This document shows, in pieces, positions 15,216-18,274 of a DNA stretch of 18,274 bases. Made by a program: the position numbers and the translations under genes. Source of the DNA: JAHEDH01 sp965364515. Lineage in GTDB: Bacteria; Actinomycetota; Acidimicrobiia; Spongiisociales; ZC4RG35. The stretch is taken from NCBI GenBank assembly GCA_965364515.1, contig CBDTXZ010000052.1:1-18274 (forward strand), in the 5' to 3' direction. Positions within the stretch are counted from its first letter, which is position 1; each line of letters begins with the position of its first letter. The notes under the pieces were generated by a model. It ran no database searches. It saw only the letters and a program-made list of their open reading frames with translations, and was not told the DNA's origin.

Positions 15216-16184
15216 ATGCTGGAACCGTTCACGGTTGCACCCGTTCTGGTCGAGAAGCCGTGGGGCGGCACGAGGCTGTCCGAGATGGGCAAGTTCCCCG
15301 GACGGGCGTACTTCGGCGAGAGTTGGGAGATCGCCGATCTCGCGCCCGACGTCGCCCCGCAGGTCGATGACCCTGTCTCCCGGGTCATCGACGGTCGGTG
15401 GCGGGGCTGGTCGCTGGGGGCGCTTGCGGCCAAGGTCGGCGAAGAACTGATGGGACCGGTTTCCCTCACGAGAGAGGGACGCTTCCCACTGCTCATCAAG
15501 CTCATCGACGCCAGGGAACACCTCTCGGTGCAGGTCCACCCGACAGCCGAGTACGCCGCAGCTCATCGGGGAACGCATCTCAAGACCGAGTCGTGGTACG
15601 TGGTCGACGCAGACCCTGGATCGTCGCTGTTCCTCGACGTCGACGCCGCTTCTCCCCGCCGACGGGTACTCGCCGATCTCGACGGCGTGACCATCGTGCC
15701 GCATCTGCGGACGGTCCCGGCCGTCGCCGGGTCGTTCCATCACATCCCTGCGGGGATGATCCACGCTCTCGGCGCCGGAGTGATGGTCGCAGAGATCCAG
15801 ACGCCCAGCGACACCACGTTCCGACTGTACGACTGGTCCGGAGAATACGACCGACAGCCCCGGACGTTGCATGTCGAGGAGGCGCGTGAGACGATCGTGC
15901 CCCTCCATCCAGACGCCTTCGACCTCGCACCGGTCACCGAAGGCACGCACCGGGCGCTCGTCCGGACATCGCATTACTGGGTCGACGAGCACCGAGGAGA
16001 TCGTTCGGTCTCACTCGCCGACGACCCGGGCGTCCGCGTGCTGATGTGCGTCGACGGCACCGCTCGATCCGGCTCGGTCGACCTGATCCCGGGCTCGACG
16101 GTCGTGGTTCCCGCCTGCGCCCTCGATGCAGAGACCGTGCTGGATGGCACGCTGCTGGAGATCGGCATCCCGACAGGGAAGTAG
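15216..16184 (+). CDS. manA: Mannose-6-phosphate isomerase, class I (short ManA type)
   Basis: A 322-residue cupin metalloenzyme that interconverts mannose-6-phosphate and fructose-6-phosphate. It supplies mannose for glycans, or allows mannose use. The zinc-ligand pattern of the short Bacillus-like ManA proteins is present: the SVQVHP motif with H108, E125 in LKTESWYV, and H183 in PAGMIHALG. The 58-residue interval between Glu and the last His agrees with that subfamily. Other typical pieces are EKPWGGTRL near the N-terminus, FGESWEIAD (33-41), FPLLIKLIDA (90-99) and EIQTPSDTTFRLYDW (193-207). ATG 15216 directly follows the TGA of the Eis-like gene, so translation is coupled. The pairing with an acetyltransferase suggests sugar or cell-envelope chemistry but is not proof. 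Downstream is a 125-nt gap before the secreted-protein gene. Confidence 0.92.
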   Translation: MLEPFTVAPVLVEKPWGGTRLSEMGKFPGRAYFGESWEIADLAPDVAPQVDDPVSRVIDGRWRGWSLGALAAKVGEELMGPVSLTREGRFPLLIKLIDAREHLSVQVHPTAEYAAAHRGTHLKTESWYVVDADPGSSLFLDVDAASPRRRVLADLDGVTIVPHLRTVPAVAGSFHHIPAGMIHALGAGVMVAEIQTPSDTTFRLYDWSGEYDRQPRTLHVEEARETIVPLHPDAFDLAPVTEGTHRALVRTSHYWVDEHRGDRSVSLADDPGVRVLMCVDGTARSGSVDLIPGSTVVVPACALDAETVLDGTLLEIGIPTGK

Positions 16185-16258
16185 TGCCGAGCGCCGCACC
16201 CAGGGGATCCTTTCGATTCTGTTCAGACCTGCTTCAGAGCGGTGTTTCTTCTGACTCA

Positions 16259-16303
16259 TACCTTGAAAACCGTGACGTCGACACCCGTTCGGCGCACAAG
16301 GAG
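16259..16303 (+). promoter_or_regulatory. Putative -10 box and Shine-Dalgarno of the secreted-protein gene
   Basis: TACCTT (16259-16264) fits TANNNT. AAGGAG (16298-16303) lies 6 nt before ATG 16310 and is the strongest ribosome site in the window. The 125-nt gap (16185-16309) is otherwise empty apart from this AT-richer stretch, which supports separate transcription from manA. Confidence 0.5.
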
Positions 16304-16309
16304 AGACTC

Positions 16310-16768
16310 ATGAAACGGATCACGACTCTGATCGCGATCATCGCTGCCGCACTGCTGCTCCTCCCCGCCAGCGCGTTCGCCGCCGGCAACGGGGCAGGCG
16401 GCGTGAGCGGCGTGGGTGCGTTCTACGTCGACGGTGTTGCCTACCGGACGGTCGGCACGCCCACCGACCTGTCGAACACGGGCGCGCCCGACCACAGCTT
16501 CGACACCATCTACGCGATCGGGAACGATCAGGCCAACGTCGCGACGGCCGCTCCGGGCGACGAGGGCTACAACGGAGGACGCTGGCGGGTCGAGGTGCTG
16601 ACCTTCGTCGACGGCGGATACGACAAGGCGGTCGAAGACCACGACTACAACGACAGCGGAACCCTCGACTCCGCCGCCGAGGTCCACGCCGCGCTCGATG
16701 CCGGTCTCGCCACCCTTTCGGCGGGCCCCAGCTTCGTGTGCCCGGTCATCCCCGCCCCGCGGCGCTGA
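16310..16768 (+). CDS. Small secreted protein with EF-hand-like acidic loop, unknown function
   Basis: A 152-residue exported protein. The signal peptide is classical: KR at the N-terminus, a hydrophobic core (about 7-18), and a likely SPase I site after ASAFA (A24). The mature part opens with a Gly-rich stretch, then FYVDGVAYRTVGTPT and GAPDHSFDTIYAIGN, which look like a small beta-rich extracellular domain. Residues 110-121 (DHDYNDSGTLDS) resemble a degenerate EF-hand or dockerin calcium loop, with Asp/Asn/Ser at alternating positions, Gly and then Leu. A single cysteine (C144) near the C-terminus is unpaired. ATG 16310 is fixed by AAGGAG 6 nt upstream and by the signal peptide; the open frame upstream overlaps manA and is not coding. 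A strong terminator follows 22 nt after the stop. I recognise no named family. Confidence 0.85.
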   Translation: MKRITTLIAIIAAALLLLPASAFAAGNGAGGVSGVGAFYVDGVAYRTVGTPTDLSNTGAPDHSFDTIYAIGNDQANVATAAPGDEGYNGGRWRVEVLTFVDGGYDKAVEDHDYNDSGTLDSAAEVHAALDAGLATLSAGPSFVCPVIPAPRR

Positions 16769-16790
16769 ACACCCTCTGACCCAGACCCAT

Positions 16791-16820
16791 GATGGGCTCG
16801 CCCGATCGGGCGGGCCCATC
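16791..16820 (+). terminator. Strong intrinsic terminator hairpin
   Basis: A 30-nt near-perfect palindrome whose two 15-nt arms, starting GATGGGC and ending GCCCATC, pair throughout, with one T.G wobble. The stem folds around GATC at its centre. ACGTTTCC follows, so the T-tract is short. It lies 22 nt after the secreted-protein stop. Confidence 0.75.
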
Positions 16821-16827
16821 ACGTTTC

Positions 16828-16849
16828 CGGGTCCAACACACTGGACCCG
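16828..16849 (+). terminator. Second hairpin downstream, tandem terminator candidate
   Basis: CGGGTCCA, loop ACACAC, TGGACCCG: an 8-bp perfect stem with a 6-nt loop, 7 nt after the first hairpin. There is no T-tract. It is a backup terminator or an insulating structure before glnA2. Confidence 0.5.
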
Positions 16850-16875
16850 AGGCCGCCTGCGGCACCGCCATCCCC

Positions 16876-16902
16876 GTTAACACTGTGTTTCGGCTTGGGA
16901 AC
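16876..16902 (+). promoter_or_regulatory. Possible GlnR-like operator upstream of glnA2
   Basis: GTTAA-N6-GTTTC-N6-GGAAC on the plus strand. Read on the minus strand it is GTTCC-N6-GAAAC-N6-TTAAC, which resembles the GTNAC-N6-GAAAC half-site ladder bound by actinomycete GlnR. It lies about 31-57 nt upstream of the inferred start of transcription, where an activator would sit. Two of the three half-sites are imperfect. Confidence 0.3.
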
Positions 16903-16925
16903 AGCGGAGTCGCCAGTGTTACCGT
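16895..16925 (+). promoter_or_regulatory. Putative leaderless promoter of glnA2
   Basis: TACCGT (16920-16925), exactly 7 nt, then GTG 16933. A weak -35 (TTGGGA, 16895-16900) is 19 nt upstream. No Shine-Dalgarno precedes the GTG. Confidence 0.5.
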
Positions 16926-16932
16926 CTCGGAC

Positions 16933-18258
16933 GTGAGTAGACAGGCCGATTACGTCCTCAGTCAGGTTCAGGAGCGGAAGATCAGATTCATCCGTCTCTG
17001 GTTCACCGACGTGCAGGGATTCCTCAAGTCCGTCTCGATCAGCCCCCAGGAACTCAGGACGGCCTTCGACGAGGGCATGACATTCGATGGCTCCTCCATC
17101 GACGGGTACGCCCGATTGCAGGAGGCGGACATGCTCGCCTTCCCCGACCCGTCGACCTTCCAGATCCTGCCGTGGCGTCAGGAAGAACAAGTCGCTCGCA
17201 TGTTCTGCGACATCGTCACCCCCGACGGCGAGCCCTTCGCAGGAGACCCGCGGACGGTGCTCAAGAAGAACCTCCAGCGGGCATCCGACATGGGCTACAC
17301 GTTCTATGTCGCCCCAGAGCTCGAGTACTTCTACTTCGCCGATTCCGGCCCAGAGCCGGTAGTGCTCGACCGCGGGGGCTATTTCGACCTCACACCCCTC
17401 GACTCGGCACGGGAGTACCGGCGCGAGACGATCAACGCCCTCGAGCGGATGGGCATCCCGATCGAACACTCCCATCACGAGGTCGCCCCCAGTCAACACG
17501 AGATCATCATCCGGTACACCGACGCGCTGACGATGGCCGACAACATCATGAGCTTCCGGCTCACCGTCAAGGAAGTGGCGATCGCCCACGGGATCCATGC
17601 AACGTTCATGCCAAAGCCTCTCGAAGCCCACGACGGCAGCGGCATGCACATGCACATGTCGCTGTTCGAGGGCGAGAACAACGTCTTCGCCGAGGAAGGC
17701 GCAGAGCACGGGCTGTCGAAGACGGGCGAGTCGTTCATCGCCGGTCTTCTCACCCACGCCAGAGAGATCACGGCAGTCACCAACCAGTGGGTCAACTCCT
17801 ACAAGCGCCTCGTCGCCGGCTTCGACGCACCGATCTGGGTGTCATGGGGACACAACAACCAATCTGCGCTGGTGCGAGTTCCCACCGTCAAGAAGAACAA
17901 GCCCGACTCGGTGAGGGTCGAGTACCGCTCGCCCGATTCCGCCGCCAACCCGTATCTCGCCATGGCGGTGCTCCTCGCCGCCGGCCTCGATGGCATCGAG
18001 AAGGGGCACCAACTACCAGCCGAGCTCCCGGGCAACGTCTTCGCGCTCAGCGCTTCCGAGCGTCAGGCTGCGGGGATCTCACGGCTCCCCGAGACACTCT
18101 CCGAAGCGCTCGACGTGATGGAGGGATCCGAGCTGATCCGTCGAGCGCTCGGCGATCACGTCACCGACTGGTTCCTCAGGAACAAGCGCAAGGAGTGGGA
18201 CCGCTATCAACACCACGTCTCGCGTTTCGAGCTCGAGACCTACCTGCCGGTGCTTTGA
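16933..18258 (+). CDS. glnA2: Glutamine synthetase type I, GlnA2-like short form
   Basis: A 441-residue ATP-dependent enzyme making glutamine from glutamate and ammonium. All GS-I regions are present: FDGSSIDGYARLQEADM (51-67), PDPSTFQILPW (71-81), VAPELEYFYF (127-136), HHEVAPSQHE (181-190), MPKPLEAHDGSGMHMHMSL (226-244), NSYKRL (288-293), and RVEYRSPDSAANPYLAMA (328-345). Length and the opening RFIRLWFTDVQGFLKSV match mycobacterial GlnA2 rather than the long adenylylated GlnA1. The NLYDLP adenylylation tyrosine is replaced (GNVFALS, F370). The usual flap motif GYEAP reads GFDAP, with Asp298 in place of the conserved glutamate. Start GTG 16933 is chosen because it begins the conserved protein and has a TANNNT box 7 nt upstream; the longer open frame starts inside the upstream terminator. 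Only 16 nt follow the stop. Confidence 0.95.
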   Translation: MSRQADYVLSQVQERKIRFIRLWFTDVQGFLKSVSISPQELRTAFDEGMTFDGSSIDGYARLQEADMLAFPDPSTFQILPWRQEEQVARMFCDIVTPDGEPFAGDPRTVLKKNLQRASDMGYTFYVAPELEYFYFADSGPEPVVLDRGGYFDLTPLDSAREYRRETINALERMGIPIEHSHHEVAPSQHEIIIRYTDALTMADNIMSFRLTVKEVAIAHGIHATFMPKPLEAHDGSGMHMHMSLFEGENNVFAEEGAEHGLSKTGESFIAGLLTHAREITAVTNQWVNSYKRLVAGFDAPIWVSWGHNNQSALVRVPTVKKNKPDSVRVEYRSPDSAANPYLAMAVLLAAGLDGIEKGHQLPAELPGNVFALSASERQAAGISRLPETLSEALDVMEGSELIRRALGDHVTDWFLRNKRKEWDRYQHHVSRFELETYLPVL

Positions 18259-18274
18259 TGGGCCCAGCATGGAA

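Noticed and set aside
14625..15992. Open frame of about 455 codons on the minus strand, antisense to the Eis-like gene and manA
   Set aside because: It covers two solid genes, has no domain signature and no ribosome site.
16242..16270. GTTTC ... GAAAAC imperfect inverted repeat near the secreted-protein promoter
   Set aside because: Arms are short and imperfect with a long spacer; not distinguishable from chance.
16789..16932. Longer start for the glutamine synthetase
   Set aside because: The ATG at 16789 is at the edge of, and the frame runs through, the terminator hairpin. Sequence before 16933 does not resemble any glutamine synthetase.
1..18274. Search for tRNA/rRNA genes, CRISPR repeats, transposase, integrase, attachment sites or toxin-antitoxin pairs
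   Set aside because: No cloverleaf, regularly spaced repeat, terminal inverted repeat or matching protein motif was seen. Coding is nearly continuous with uniform composition.

Overview
The window is high-GC DNA, visibly G/C-biased at third codon positions, and looks like part of an actinobacterial chromosome. Several gene families point to Actinobacteria, possibly the Acidimicrobiia side: an Eis-type acetyltransferase, a GlnA2-type short glutamine synthetase, a THUMP-like methyltransferase, and several promoters that appear to start transcription on the initiation codon itself. The class-level placement is inference. I see no tRNA, rRNA, insertion sequence, integrase, CRISPR array or phage gene, and no gene-free stretch longer than about 165 bases. 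This reads as ordinary chromosome.

Layout from left to right. (1) 1-2351, plus strand: the 3' part of argS (its start lies outside the window), followed 2 nt later by a two-lobed GNAT acetyltransferase. (2) 7884-2341, minus strand: a compact five-gene run of glcD, glcE and glcF (a three-subunit glycolate or 2-hydroxyacid dehydrogenase), then a five-helix membrane protein of unknown function, then a THUMP-like SAM methyltransferase. Each junction is a stop/start overlap or a gap of a few bases. (3) 7969-8553, plus strand: a small P-loop kinase of the FlaR/topology-modulation type, divergent from glcD. (4) 12005-8569, minus strand: hyuA-hyuB, an ATP-dependent hydantoinase/oxoprolinase-type pair. 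(5) 12086-12340, plus strand: a stand-alone Nfu N-terminal domain protein, divergent from hyuA. (6) 13273-12383 (minus) and 13367-13978 (plus): two divergent single-pass membrane proteins with Pro/Thr-rich linkers. They share a 93-nt control region containing a perfect dyad. (7) 13367-16184, plus strand: the second of these membrane proteins, then an Eis-family acetyltransferase, then a mannose-6-phosphate isomerase, tightly packed. (8) 16310-16768: a small secreted protein ending in a strong terminator. (9) 16933-18258: the GlnA2-type glutamine synthetase.

Functionally, the glc cluster would feed electrons from glycolate or a similar 2-hydroxyacid into the respiratory chain. hyuAB would open a cyclic amide or amidine, or carboxylate a ketone. 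glnA2 assimilates ammonium or handles glutamine, and its upstream region has spaced half-sites resembling those bound by GlnR. The remaining genes are mostly housekeeping or envelope functions.

The most distinctive sequence-level signals are a repeated promoter layout (TANNNT, exactly 7 nt, then the start codon) at three unrelated genes, the possible nitrogen operator before glnA2, the tandem terminator hairpins, and the fixed coupling of glcDEF to two genes not normally associated with it. I did not find convincing evidence of a wholly new system.
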